The notes under the pieces: model-generated
Told to the model about the DNA's origin: nothing
Seen by the model: only the letters and a program-made list of their open reading frames with translations
Databases searched by the model: none
Shown here: piece by piece, positions 1 to 10,080 of the stretch
How positions within the stretch are numbered: position 1 is the stretch's first letter
Layout of the letters: the number at the start of each line of letters is the position of its first letter
Program-made: the position numbers and the translations under genes
NCBI GenBank assembly: GCA_038025085.1
Contig: CM076141.1
Location: 17,734,001-17,798,000 of the forward strand
Length of the DNA: 64,000 nt
Reading direction: 5' to 3'
DNA from: Tetragonia tetragonoides
Taxonomy: Eukaryota; Streptophyta; Magnoliopsida; Caryophyllales; Aizoaceae

Positions 1-1571
1 CCAACTGGATTTCGACTGTAAGAATGTCTACCAGTTGAAAAGGCCACAAACTCATGCCTACCAATTGAAATTGCCCAATTTATTTTCATGTTTAAAAACT
101 TTTGTGCGAATTTGTTGTATTCCGTAGTTTGGTACTGAGTTTCACAACTTTGGACATGTTCTGATCGGTCTTTTTTAGGTTGATTTCAAGTTTAAAGTTG
201 GTTTATACTCATTTTTATGCTTGTTTTAATAAGTTGGGTCGTTTCAGGTCTTTCAAACTTATTTTTCAAGTTGAAGTGTGTTTTTTACTCAAACTTTTTC
301 TGATTTCAAGTTATTATGAATCAACTCACCATAATCTCCCTAAGTCAACATTTGACAATGATGTTCAAAACACTTTAAGTAGCCTCCAAAGATATTATTA
401 TGGTCATTTGCCAAGACCTCATCCGAAGTGTAGTGGGGTTGACGTCTATATCTTCAATCTCATCTAGCTCATAATATTACAAGAGGAAGATAAATATCCT
501 GATGATCCTGCCTTCCCTCCCCTCCAATGTTTTAGCAAATGTTCAGATTATTTTAAAATAAATTTGACTTTTCTTATTGCTCAAATTTTCAACCAAAATT
601 TCAAGTGACTTTCAAATTTTCAAGTGAAATCTTAGGTATTGATTTCTTATGTAGGATAACATAGAGTTTTAAATCGTTATGTTTTATAGTGATATAAAAA
701 AAACCTCATTTTCTTATCTTTTTGAAACTCGTGCTCATATATAGTAAAGAAACTTTTGTCAAATAATATTGTTTGCTTTATTGTCTCTTTATCTCAAAAT
801 TATAATATTTGTTCTATTTTATAGAAGCGATCCAAATGTTGTTATTTGAGGTTCATCTGTAGTGTACCAAGTTAGAGTTAGTGAAAGAGTAAGCTGACCA
901 AAAGGTTTATTTACTCATTAAGGTTCTCATAAAAGAGCAAGTATCGTATGTCATTTCTTTTGATATTAAGTTGGTGCTTGACTGTTGTTGATCTTGGTAA
1001 TGAAATTAGATTCTAGCTCATCCAAAATCGTGTATGATTTTATAATAGTTATTTTACATGAAATCGTATATTCTATATTGATACTCGATATTTTAATGAT
1101 ATCAACAAGTATGGTAAGAAGTTTGGTTCGTTAAATGCTAATTGAACAATGAAAATGGATATTCTGGATGTCATAGTGAAAATTGTATGCTGTATCACAT
1201 TTGTTGATCATGTCTGATACAATTTAATATTTTGTTTTTATTGAAGATGAAAGTTCATGAAATGAAATTCTCTTATATTGGTCTTTTTGATCTAAATTGA
1301 GTATGACTTTTCTTGAGAGTAGGAAAATTAAATTTAAAACTAACAAATTCGCCCGTAAAGAAATGAATATAAGAGAATTTCAAGATAGAAAGAATTCGTC
1401 CGTAGAAAGAGTTTATTTGTCTTTTATCAAAAAAACAACATAACCAACTCTATTTAAAAAAAACATAAATTTGCTACAATGACTATTTAAAAAAATAATA
1501 ATAATAATTACAAAACCAGACGACACCGTATTGTTACTCTCTTCACCTTGCTCACTCCACTCTCTCCATTA
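1..1571. other. AT-rich stretch without a recognisable gene
   Basis: No convincing coding region. The only open frame of note (180-467, 95 codons) has no recognisable motif. A 16-bp perfect inverted repeat (1264-1279 and 1366-1381) could form a hairpin arm with an 86-bp loop. The region ends at the inferred left end of the Harbinger element. Confidence 0.5.
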
Positions 1572-2073
1572 GAGCAACCCCAATGAAGCTTTGTGTGCAA
1601 GCTTTTTACAGAGCAAAAAGCTCAAAGTTTCAATGGGAGAGAAGCTTTGTGGGATGCTGCCACAAAGCAGTTGGGTCTGCACAAACCGCTTTGTGAGCCA
1701 AAAGAAAAAGAAATAATAAAAGAACTGAACCACTTGAAAAGAGGAGTGTGATAATGAAACATCAAATAAAGACTTGCGCGTGAGATTGAGGCGCCTGGCT
1801 TTTCAACAAGTGAAATTAAGGCTGACTTTGTGCGGTCCCCTTTTCTTGTGTTGCTGCCACATGTCCGCGGTCCCCCCTCCCCTAATGCAGCTTTGCTCCA
1901 CCAATTAAATAAAGAGTCGTTCCACCAATCAAAAAAAGAGCCGTTTGATTTTTTTGCTGTGTAAAAGACGGTAACAAATTAATTTCAACTGGAAAGCTGC
2001 TGCTATAAAAAAAATGGCCGTTTTTTTACTGTTTATTTCCAAAAAAAAATATTTATCTAATTTTCTTAATTTC

Positions 2074-2083
2074 TCTATAAATA
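2074..2083 (+). promoter_or_regulatory. TATA box of Harbinger ORF1
   Basis: CTATAAATAG about 90 bases upstream of the ORF1 ATG at 2171, followed by a CT/TC-rich leader, is a standard plant TATA configuration. The degraded CTATGAATAG at 3732-3741 lies in a matching position before the transposase gene. Confidence 0.55.
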
Positions 2084-2170
2084 GTGGGGTAACTTTTCTA
2101 ATTTACCCACACCATCTCATACTCTCTCTAATTTTCTCAATTTCTATATACCTTTTAAAATAATCTCAAA

Positions 2171-3367
2171 ATGGGTGATAATCAATTTAGAGGTAATTTT
2201 ATGAATTTTTTAAACTCTCCCCTCATAGAAAATTCACAAAATACTCAAAATTCAAACCCACAAAATTTCCAAACTTTTCCAAATCACCAATTTCCACAAT
2301 TTCCACAATTTCCACCAAACTCTCAAAATATCCAAAACACTGAATTCCTAAGTTCTTCTAACTCTCCTAATTATTCTAGTGTTCAACAAATGTTTCCCCC
2401 CGACAATTATAATCCTATGTTCCGCCCTCACATGTTTCCATTTTCTTCTCAATTCGGCATGGGTGAAAATCAAGAGCCTCGAACACCGTCGTCCGCTGAG
2501 TCTCAAGTTCAACCTTATGTCACACAAGGATTGGAACATAATAATCTCAACCAAGAATTCAATAGTGTCGGAGGCAAGAAGAGCAAAGCTAGTAAATGGA
2601 GCGTCGAGGAAGACAAAATGCTTATTAGTTCTTGGCTCACTATTAGTAACGATCCTATAGTGGGGAATGGTCAAACAAGGGGCAGTTTTTGGAATCGTAT
2701 CACAATATACTATAACAAGTATCGCAAAACCAGTTGTGAAAGATTAGAATCGCAACTCAAGCCCCACTTCTACCAAATTGTACCACAGGTAACTGAAATT
2801 TAATGGTTATTATAATCAAATTTTATCTCAACATAAAAGCGGTTGGTCGGATGATCAAATAATACGTGAAGCACGTGACCTATGAAAAAGTACCCATAAG
2901 GGTAATGAATTCGCATATGAGCATGTATTGGTAATGGTAAAAGATGAGCCGAAGTGGGTTGCACAAGAAATTGTTCAACGTCCTACAAAGAAGAAGAAGG
3001 TCAACGAATCTGAAGCTTACACGTCATCCGACATACCGGATACGAGTGATCATGGCGGTGACGATAGTGATGTCGCCGAAGTCTGCCCTATCGGTCAAAA
3101 GGCGGCAAAGAAGAGGGCTAAAGGAAAAAAAAAAAAGTACAAGAAGGCCCTTTCGATGATCATTGGGAAGAAAAGTGGAAGAGGATGGAAGAAATTGCAA
3201 TTAAAAGAAATGATGCTATTATAAAAATCGCAAACAAGGCAGAACATGACACAAGGACAAAAGATTTTGAATTTATGTTAAAGAATACTAGTGAGATGAA
3301 TGAGCAACAACTTATCATACACAACCATCAAGTCACCTTTCTCAAAGCTAAATATGGTGTTCCGTAG
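2171..3367 (+). pseudogene. Harbinger ORF1 (Myb/trihelix-like) pseudogene
   Basis: This is the accessory DNA-binding protein of PIF/Pong elements, which in known elements works with the transposase on the transposon ends. The first part (2171-2803) has a Gln/Asn/Pro/Phe-rich N terminus and then a Myb/SANT-like stretch around residues 141-205 (motif KWSVEEDKMLISSWL, then FWNRI and SCERLESQL). The reading continues in other frames: a frameshift at about 2788-2803, a TGA at 2883-2885, then a Lys-rich acidic region (2928-3125), and a second frameshift in the 11-A run at 3126-3136. The C-terminal helical part (3155-3364, with WEEKWKRMEEIA) closes at TAG 3365-3367. With two frameshifts and one internal stop it cannot give a full protein. 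Plant proteins of this family are often mislabelled as glutathione S-transferase T3-like. Confidence 0.75.
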
Positions 3368-3638
3368 TTTAGTTTTCGTTGCTATTTAAATTTATGTAAT
3401 TCGAAATTATCGACTTTTTATTATTATGTAACTTTTTATTATTATGTAATTTTAAGTTTATGTAATTTTTATCTTTATTTGATTTTAAGTTTATGTAATT
3501 TTTATGTTTATTAATTTTAAGCTCATGTAATACTTTTCTTTTCGAATTTTAACGTAATGCAAAATTTTAAGTTTCGAATCTTTTTAAGTTAATGTAATTT
3601 CTTAGTATTTGAAGTTGATGTTTAATTTTATTAAAAAG
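3368..3638. other. AT-rich spacer between the two transposon genes
   Basis: This intergenic part of the Harbinger element holds a low-complexity series of TTATGTAATTTTTA-like repeats. It looks like the 3' flank of ORF1 and has no coding potential. Confidence 0.5.
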
Positions 3639-3727
3639 TAGCCGTTAGAAAAGTTAAAGTTGGACAAAAGTAGCCGTTAGAAAAGTAGCCGTTATAAAAA
3701 CTAGTCAATATAAAAATAGCCGTTATA
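3639..3727 (+). promoter_or_regulatory. Four MSA-like (AACGG core) motifs before the transposase
   Basis: TAGCCGTTAGA occurs at 3639-3649 and 3671-3681, and TAGCCGTTATA at 3686-3696 and 3717-3727. The first two match the reverse complement of the plant mitosis-specific activator consensus YCYAACGGYYA at every position; the other two differ at one. In plant cyclin B promoters such elements bind three-repeat Myb proteins and confer G2/M expression. Their position, 130-215 bases before the transposase ATG at 3853, suggests promoter function in the ancestral element. That role is an inference. Confidence 0.5.
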
Positions 3728-3852
3728 ATGGATCTATGAATAGCTTCTCATGAGGGAGAGTGTTTACTCACAATTTCATTTCCTCAAACACTCAACTTTC
3801 TAATTACAAATACGATTCCTTTTTTCTACAATTCCAAACTCACGACCCAAAT

Positions 3853-5161
3853 ATGTCTCAAGATCCCAATGCCTCTAATGATTTCGACTATGGGCAATTC
3901 TTAATCGATCATTATATGGATGATACTGACGAACAAATGATGGCGATGTTGTTACAACAATGGCAAACATCGTCTTCACAAAATCAAACCTCCAACAGAC
4001 AACCTTGAAGGTACATTGAGCGGGAACGTGAAGGCGGAGAAAGTCGTTTGCAAAAAGATTATTTTGATGAAAATCCGGTATACCCTCTCGATGTATTTCG
4101 ACGAAGGTTTCGATTGCGAAGGGAGTTATTTCTTCGCGTAGTGGAAGGCGTTACAAATCATGACCAATATTTTCAGCAGAGGCGTAATGGTCATAGAAGA
4201 AAGGGATTATCCCCGCTTAAAAAACGCACAGCTGCAATCCGTCAATTGGCATACGGAGCTCTAGCCGACAATTATGATGAGTACCTTCGTATGTGTGAAA
4301 CAACTTGTGTGCAATCTTTGTTCAAATTTTGTCGCGCCGTGATCGAGGTGTTTGGTCCTGTGTATTTGAGAAGGCCCAGTGCTAATGATGTCCAGCACAT
4401 ACTCCAAATGCATTCTCAGAAGCATGGCTTTCCTGGCATGCTTGGAAGCTTGGACTGTATGCATTGGAAATGGAAAAATTGTCCCGTTGCATGGAAAGGG
4501 CAATTTACCCGAGGTGATTATGGATACCCGACCATCATGCTCGAAGCGGTTGCCTCATACGACCTGTAGATATGGCATGCATTTTTTGGTGTTGCCGGAT
4601 CAAACAAACGACATCAATGTGCTCAACCAATCTCCATTGTTCAATGATGTTTTGCAAGGTACCGCTCCTGAGGTACAATTTACAGTAAATCAAGCAACTT
4701 ACATGAAAGGATAATATTTAGCCAATGGTATCTATCCTGAATGGGCTACCATAGTTAAAAGTTTTGGTCATCCTGAAGATCCGAAAAGGAAAAAGTTCAA
4801 ACAAAAGCAAGAGTCCGCAAGAAAGGACGTTGAGCGAGCCTTTGGAGTGCTCCAATCTCGTTGGGCAATCATACGTGGTCCTGGACGATTTTGGTATAGG
4901 AACAATTTGAGTGATATAATGTATGCTTGCATCATATTACACAATATGATTATTGATGATGAAGGAGATGAAGCTGAGAATTGGGAAGATGAAGAAGGTA
5001 ATACTCCTTTGCCGCCTAATCCAGGGGTTCCTTGACAATTGCAAAGTTACTTTCAAAGACATGCGGACCTACGTGACAAGAATACTCATCGCAAGCTACG
5101 AGCTGACTTGGTGGAGCACATATGGACACGCTTTGAACATGAAGTAGATGATTCTGAATAA
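3853..5161 (+). pseudogene. Harbinger/Pong-type DDE transposase pseudogene
   Basis: This is a relic of the plant Harbinger transposase (plant transposon protein family, a DDE nuclease related to HARBI1). Recognisable blocks in order are FDENPVYPLDVFRRRFRL near the N terminus, GSLDCMHWKWKNCP with the first catalytic Asp (about 4450-4490), GDYGYPTIMLEAVASYDL, DINVLNQSPLF with the second Asp (about 4611-4643), and ARKDVERAFGVLQSRWAI with the catalytic Glu (about 4818-4870). Damage seen: TGA at 4006-4008, TAG at 4567-4569, a one-base frameshift at about 4601-4611, TAA at 4712-4714 and TGA at 5033-5035. The original frame appears to end at TAA 5159-5161. The start is taken at 3853 because a Met precedes an acidic segment typical of the family; an upstream ATG at 3760 is in frame. 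Confidence 0.85.
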
Positions 5162-5826
5162 ATTATTAGTTTATTGTTTTATTATCATCATGGTTAGTTT
5201 ACACTTATCAACTCCATCTATTTACGCTTATCAATTAGTTATTAATGTAATGTTTCGTTTAGTCTTATTATCGTCATGGTTAAATAGTTTAATTTATAAT
5301 TTTCAAGTTAATTATGTAATTTAAGTTATTTTAATAAAATTGTTGTTCCTTTATATTTTAAATGTCAATAATATTTTTATATTTTTTTTGTTAACGAATA
5401 TATACACTACTTACATAAAAGAAAAATACAAAGCGAATTTAAAATATACAAAATTAATTCAAATTTGAAAAAGTAATAATTTTTTATCTAAATTAAATAT
5501 AAATATAGTTTGATAATAAAAGATCTATTTTGTTCAAAAAATAATTTTACAATGACATTATTAAGATAGTTGAAGTAAATAAAATGTTTGATTTGAGTGT
5601 GGATCCCATACAAAAAGTTGAAATGAGTGTTTTTTAATAAGATGAGAGGTTTGTGTAAGAGGTTTGTGGCATGACAAAAAGCTCTTTTAAATATTTTTTT
5701 CAATGGGAAAAAGAAGTTTATGGGAGAAGAAGTTTGTAGAATGATGATGTAGCATGACAAAACCGTCTCCCACAAATTAGTCCACTTCCAGTCTACTCTC
5801 AGAAAAATCTCAGTCTCATCCCCTAC
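5162..5826. other. Transposon 3' region and TOP6A upstream region
   Basis: This very AT-rich sequence contains the presumed right end of the Harbinger element (about 5640-5790) and then a short CT-rich leader of TOP6A. Open frames on the minus strand here are antisense to TOP6A or to simple sequence and show no family motif. Confidence 0.45.
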
Positions 5827-5835
5827 TTTCCCGCC
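5827..5835 (+). promoter_or_regulatory. E2F-type site before TOP6A
   Basis: TTTCCCGCC is an exact match to the classical E2F/DP site (TTTSSCGC followed by C). It lies 25 bases upstream of the ATG at 5860, so in the leader or proximal promoter. E2F factors drive S-phase and endocycle genes in plants, which fits the known need for topoisomerase VI in endoreduplication. Functional use is inferred. Confidence 0.5.
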
Positions 5836-5859
5836 ACTCTCTCCTCTCTCTCCCCTCCA

Positions 5860-7466
5860 ATGTCGGAAACCCGCAAACGCCGCCGTCCAAACCACCAAAA
5901 TTCCGACAGCGATAGCGACAGCGACGCCGATTTCACCACCACCACTAAAACCACCACCAAAATCACCACTACATCAAAAAAAACCCTACCCTTCCAGAAA
6001 ACACTAAAACCAGACACAGAAATCCTCAAATCCCTAAAATCCGACATCACATTCACCCCCAAAAACCCCCAATCATCCAAATCCAAAACCCTAACCCTAG
6101 CCGAAATCTCTCCATCACTCTCCACAACCTGTCGTGAAGTAACCGATCTTTCTCTCTACTCAGTCCAATCCTTAATCGAATCGCAAATCCTCTCATTAAC
6201 GAAATCAATCCTCTCTAACAATGGTTTCTCTTTCACAATCCCTTCACGTTCATCTTCTAATCATCTCTACATCCCTCAACTTGATCGAATCGTGTTAAAA
6301 AACAAAACCCTAACTCGCCCTTTTGCAAATGTCTCGACTGTACGGAAAGCTACTATCACGATACGTGTTCTTACCCTAATTCATCAGCTTTGCCAACGTC
6401 ATATTCACGTCACGAAGCGTGATTTGTTCTATACTGATGTTAAGCTCTTTGGTGATCAGACTCAGAGTGATAGTGTTTTGGATGATGTTTCGTGTTTGTT
6501 GGGGTGTACTAGGTCGAGTTTGAATGTTGTTGCTGCTGAGAAAGGGGTTGTTGTTGGGAGGTTGTTGTTTAGTGATAATGGTGATATGATTGATTGTACT
6601 AAGATGGGTGTTGGTGGGAAAGCCATACCGCCGAATATCGATAGGTAAAATGGTGTAACACTTACTTATTTTTGTTTATATTTATTGTTGAATATTTGTT
6701 TTTGCTGAATTTTGTTGAACATTGTTTATTCTAGTGAATTTTGTTGGACTTGGTTGATTTTTGTTTAAATGAGCAAAAATAAACAAGAATGAGTTGAGAA
6801 GAACAAACCCTTGGTCCAAAATTAACACTTGTTCAAAATGTTTGTAACAGCTGTGTCATGGAAATATTGTCTTACATGAGTTATTGTTTTTGTGTATTGA
6901 TAGGGTTGGCGATGTGAGTAGTGATGCGATGTTCATACTATTGGTTGAGAAGGATGCAGCGTTTATGAGGTTGGCAGAGGATAGGTTTTATAATCGTTTT
7001 CCGTGTATTATTATAACGGCGAAAGGGCAACCTGATGTGGCGACGAGGTTGTTTTTGAGGAAGTTGAAGATGGAGTTGAATTTGCCTGTTTTGGCATTGG
7101 TGGATAGTGATCAGTATGGGTTGAAGATATTGTCGGTTTATGGGTGTGGGTCGAAGAATATGTCGTATGATAGTGCTAACTTGACTACACCGGATATTAA
7201 GTGGTTAGGGATTCGGCCGAGTGATTTGGATAAGTATGGGATACCGGAGCAATGTAGGTTGCCGATGACAGAGCAGGATATAAAGACGGGGAAGGATATG
7301 TTGGAGGAGGAATTTGTGAAGAAGAATCCTGGGTTGGTGAAAGAGTTGGGAGTTGATGGTTAAGACTAAACAAAAGGCTGAGATTCAGGCATTGAGTTCG
7401 TTTGGGTTTCAGTATTTGTCTGAGGTTTATTTGCCCTTGAAGTTGCAGCAGCGCGATTGGCTCTGA
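5860..7466 (+). CDS. TOP6A: DNA topoisomerase VI subunit A (SPO11-3/RHL2/BIN5 type), two exons, 3' frameshift
   Basis: The catalytic subunit of plant topoisomerase VI cuts both DNA strands and passes another duplex, together with TOP6B and the RHL1/BIN4 cofactors. In Arabidopsis it is needed for endoreduplication and cell expansion. Exon 1 is 5860-6644 and exon 2 starts at 6904; the intron 6645-6903 has GT/AG ends and splits the Arg codon after NID. The N terminus (residues 1-60) is Arg- and Ser/Asp/Thr-rich and low complexity, after which similarity to SPO11-3 is very high. The winged-helix tyrosine is probably Tyr191 in RDLFYTD. The Toprim residues are Glu277 (VEKDA) and Asp329/Asp331 (VDSDQYG, where I recall Pro in place of Gln in the Arabidopsis protein). 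An extra G at about 7346-7352 shifts the frame, giving a stop at 7361-7363 and a 414-residue product. The expected C terminus, ending LQQRDWL, continues in the next frame to TGA 7464-7466. Either an assembly error or a real loss of about 38 residues. Confidence 0.9.
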
Positions 7467-7539
7467 TTGCGTCGTTGTGGTGGTATGTTTCTTTTTTGAT
7501 TCTCTTGAAATTATTGAGTAGTTGTTATTGAGTTTTGGA

Positions 7540-8890
7540 ATGTTGGTTAATCTTAGACAGTTTTGTTGTATCTTGTTTGCTGTTGTTTGTTTGGGTTGCT
7601 TGAGTTAGCATTCGTTGAGAAATCTTGCAAATTGGTGCACAAATACAATGAAACATGGTTGTGCAGTTCAGGCGTTAGCCTAGCCGTTAAAACTGAGGCA
7701 CACATTATGTATACTACCCACCTTAATGCCTGGAATTACAGCTCTTATGAACCAATAGGGACCCGTGACTAGGCACTAGGGGTTGCTGCAGTAACAGAAG
7801 GCAATAAAATGGTAGAACAGAACACAGAATTGTTGCCCTGATTTTCTTATGGCAATGTCAGTTTTGTACATACAAAAAACAGCTGCAATAAGCCTTAAGT
7901 TTACTAACACAGAAGTGGGTCGTTATGGAACTTTGGAATGTTACTAATGTGAGAAAGTTTCTTGCAACTCATTCCATTTTTTCTGTTGCTTGAGTTGGCA
8001 ATAATAGAGGAACCTAGGAAACTTTGGAGTTCAATTGATGTCTAAACACAATGAAATGAGGCTGTGCCTTTGAAGTATTAGGACTGAGCACATTTTCCTT
8101 GTTCTCACTGCTTATGTAAAAAACAAAAACCCCTGTTCTAAATGTGCATATTGTGCCGACCCTGTCGCCTCCTATGAACCACATGAAGAATGAATGTGGT
8201 AGTGGCTGGCATTGCACTTTCTATATGAACCAGCTGCAACATACTGTATGGGGTGGTGCAAGTGTGCAACAGCAGAAGGCAATAGTGAAGAAACTCAGAA
8301 TCTTTCCTTCAGTTATGGTGTTCATATTAGAATTTACAATACAATGAATTTGTAATCTAGATCCATTGAATGTGGTCATGCCATTGAGTTGTTGTTTGTT
8401 AGCCTAGTTGTTAAACTGAGGCACATATCCCTGGTCCTCATTATCGATATTGTACCAACCCTGGGTCCTATGAACCAGAAGAATGATGAAATATTGTAGT
8501 GCCTGGTATTACACTTTGTGAACAACAGTAACATACTAATTAGGTGCTGATGCAGTTTCATTTTTTGTTTTAGGATTTCCAGGACAATGAATTGAGGGAT
8601 TTTAGCTAGTCATCACAAATAGAATAGCTTTAAAATTGGGATTTGATTAATGCCTTAGCACAATGAAATGTGGGGTCTGGTCGCTCTATTGAGTTGTTAG
8701 CCTAGCTGTTAAATCTGAATCAGATATACTTTGTCCTCACTCTTCAATGTGTAAATTGTATTGACCTTGGTGCCTCACTGCCTCATATGAACCAAAAGAA
8801 CGATGAATCTTGCAGTGACTGGCAATAGGCTTCCTGATGAACCAATAGTTACATACTGATTAGCGGTGTGGTGCAATGATATAAAGTTGA
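7540..8890. repeat. Degenerate tandem repeat array (~300-bp unit, about 4 copies) downstream of TOP6A
   Basis: A diverged unit recurs with the landmarks CACAATGAAAT/ACAATGAAAC, TTAGCCTAG(C/T)(C/T)GTTAAA, GAGGCACA, CCTATGAACCA and (A/G)TGCCTGG(A/C)ATTACA. Copies begin near 7640, 8035, 8350 and 8655. A separate block with the landmarks TATGGAACTTTG(G/C)AATGTT and AGAAAGTTTCTTGCA occurs at 7925, and related blocks lie at 9975 and 10380. A further partial copy starts near 10540. It looks like serial duplication of the TOP6A 3' flank. No coding potential was found. Confidence 0.6.
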
Positions 8891-9624
8891 TTTCATAATT
8901 GTTCCCTCTTTGTTTCATGTGATAAGGGGAAACTCATGATCGATTGATCGTCCCTCTTTGTTTACAAGGCTAAGACCACTTTCCTATATGTAGTAGAAAA
9001 TGATGCAAAGACAATCACATCTGCAATTTCACATTATAGTACACTATCGCACATATCTCGCAAAAGTTATGTGCATTTAGTGAACTGTGGAAGCACAGGA
9101 TCTGTGTTGCAACGAATGATTGTGATTCAATTAATTTTTAGTGATCAATAGCGTTTGCAAGACGGCAGGACATTGAGTAAGAGAGTCAGATGCAGGAGAC
9201 AACTCACCAATTTTAGGCATATCTGTCATGTGTCAAGTTTGACCTGTATAAGGGGTGCTTCAACTGTAATGAGTTTTGACTGTGCTCACTCAATCCCCAG
9301 CCCTTTCTTCAAAAGCGTTGTACCGCATCTTGAACAATGGACTTCACATCCCAGTCTGTGATGCCCTGTATTGTTACACCGTAACGTCATCTTTCAACGG
9401 AGAACCTGAAAGTGAGAAAGATTTGGTAAAAAGGAAGAAGAGTGTAACCAGACTGCTATCCCCCCCTGATAGGATGGCACGGCATTGTCTTTGATATCCT
9501 TGCATCCCTTCCCCCTTGTGTTTTGTCCAGCCTTTTTTGAGGAACTGGTTACAATGCTGTTTCTTTGCCTTGTACCAAATGGTACCATCTCTAATGTATT
9601 TATAAATGATAGAAAATAAAATCG
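8891..9624. other. Non-coding stretch between repeats
   Basis: No gene recognised. The part at 9155-9290 (block with GATGCAGGAGACAACTCACC and CAAGTTTGACCTGTATAAGGG) is a diverged relative of 10200-10345 and 10790-10970, so a second repeat family runs through this region. Confidence 0.4.
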
Positions 9625-10080
9625 TTTGACTACTTCTGATATAAATTGGCTCGGGATCAGGCCGAGCGTTTTTGACATGTATAGGATACCGGAGCAATGT
9701 ATGTTGCCGATGAGTCGATGACGGAGCAGGATATTAAGACCTGGAAAGATTTGCAGCAGTAGGATTATGTGAAGAAGAATCCTTAGTGGGTGCAGGAGTT
9801 GGAATTGACCATGAAGACTGAAGACCATGCAGAAGACTAAGATCAAGCTCTTAGCTCTTTCGAGTTTCAGTTTTTTTGGTTTACAGTTTATCTGTCCCTC
9901 AAGCTTGCAGCAGCGAGATGGCTCCATTGTATTGATAAATGGCAGTGCGGTTCTCTTCAAATTAATGGGTTGTTGTGGAACTTTGCAATGTTTTCTAGTG
10001 TCAGGAAGTTTCCTGCACTTTGTTCCTTTTTTCTGTTCTTGTTGGTTGAGTTAGCATTCATAGAGGATTGCTTCAATTTA
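9625..10080 (+). pseudogene. Degenerate duplicate of the TOP6A 3' end
   Basis: This segment is similar to 7178-7640, covering the last part of TOP6A exon 2 and its 3' flank. Shared stretches include ATACCGGAGCAATGTA, GACGGAGCAGGATAT, GTGAAGAAGAATCCT and GTTAGCATTC-type 3' flank. It lacks the rest of the gene and has many substitutions, small indels and in-frame stops (for example TAG after AAGAATCCT near 9784). It is a partial, dead tandem copy, and part of the same duplication history as the surrounding repeats. The long minus-strand open frames across it (9374-9960) are antisense artefacts. Confidence 0.8.

Larger units (their letters stand above)
1572..5790 (+). mobile_element. Decayed PIF/Harbinger (Pong-like) DNA transposon
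   Basis: The element carries the two-gene set typical of PIF/Pong elements: a Myb/trihelix-like ORF1 protein (2171-3367) and a DDE transposase (3853-5161), both on the plus strand. The left end is placed at 1572, where GAGCAACCCCAATG follows a TTA triplet, the usual target site of this superfamily. The right end is only approximate. Around 5640-5780 there is a subterminal block with CAATGGGA- and GTTTGTGG-type motifs resembling the left end at 1590-1690, but in direct rather than inverted orientation, and no clean matching terminal inverted repeat was found. Both genes carry several disabling mutations, so the copy is dead for autonomous movement, though the ends might once have been cross-mobilised. 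The right edge lies within about 100 bases of the TOP6A start codon. Confidence 0.75.

Noticed and set aside
180..467. 95-codon frame near the window start
   Set aside because: AT-rich, no motif and no upstream signal; probably random.
1264..1381. 16-bp perfect inverted repeat as a possible microRNA hairpin
   Set aside because: Arms too short and loop too AT-rich; chance is likely in such sequence.
5488..6125. Minus-strand frames opposite TOP6A exon 1
   Set aside because: Low-complexity antisense shadows of the Ser/Asp/Thr-rich N terminus.
9374..9960. Long minus-strand open frames (107 and 188 codons)
   Set aside because: They are antisense to the decayed TOP6A fragment and repeats and show no family motif.
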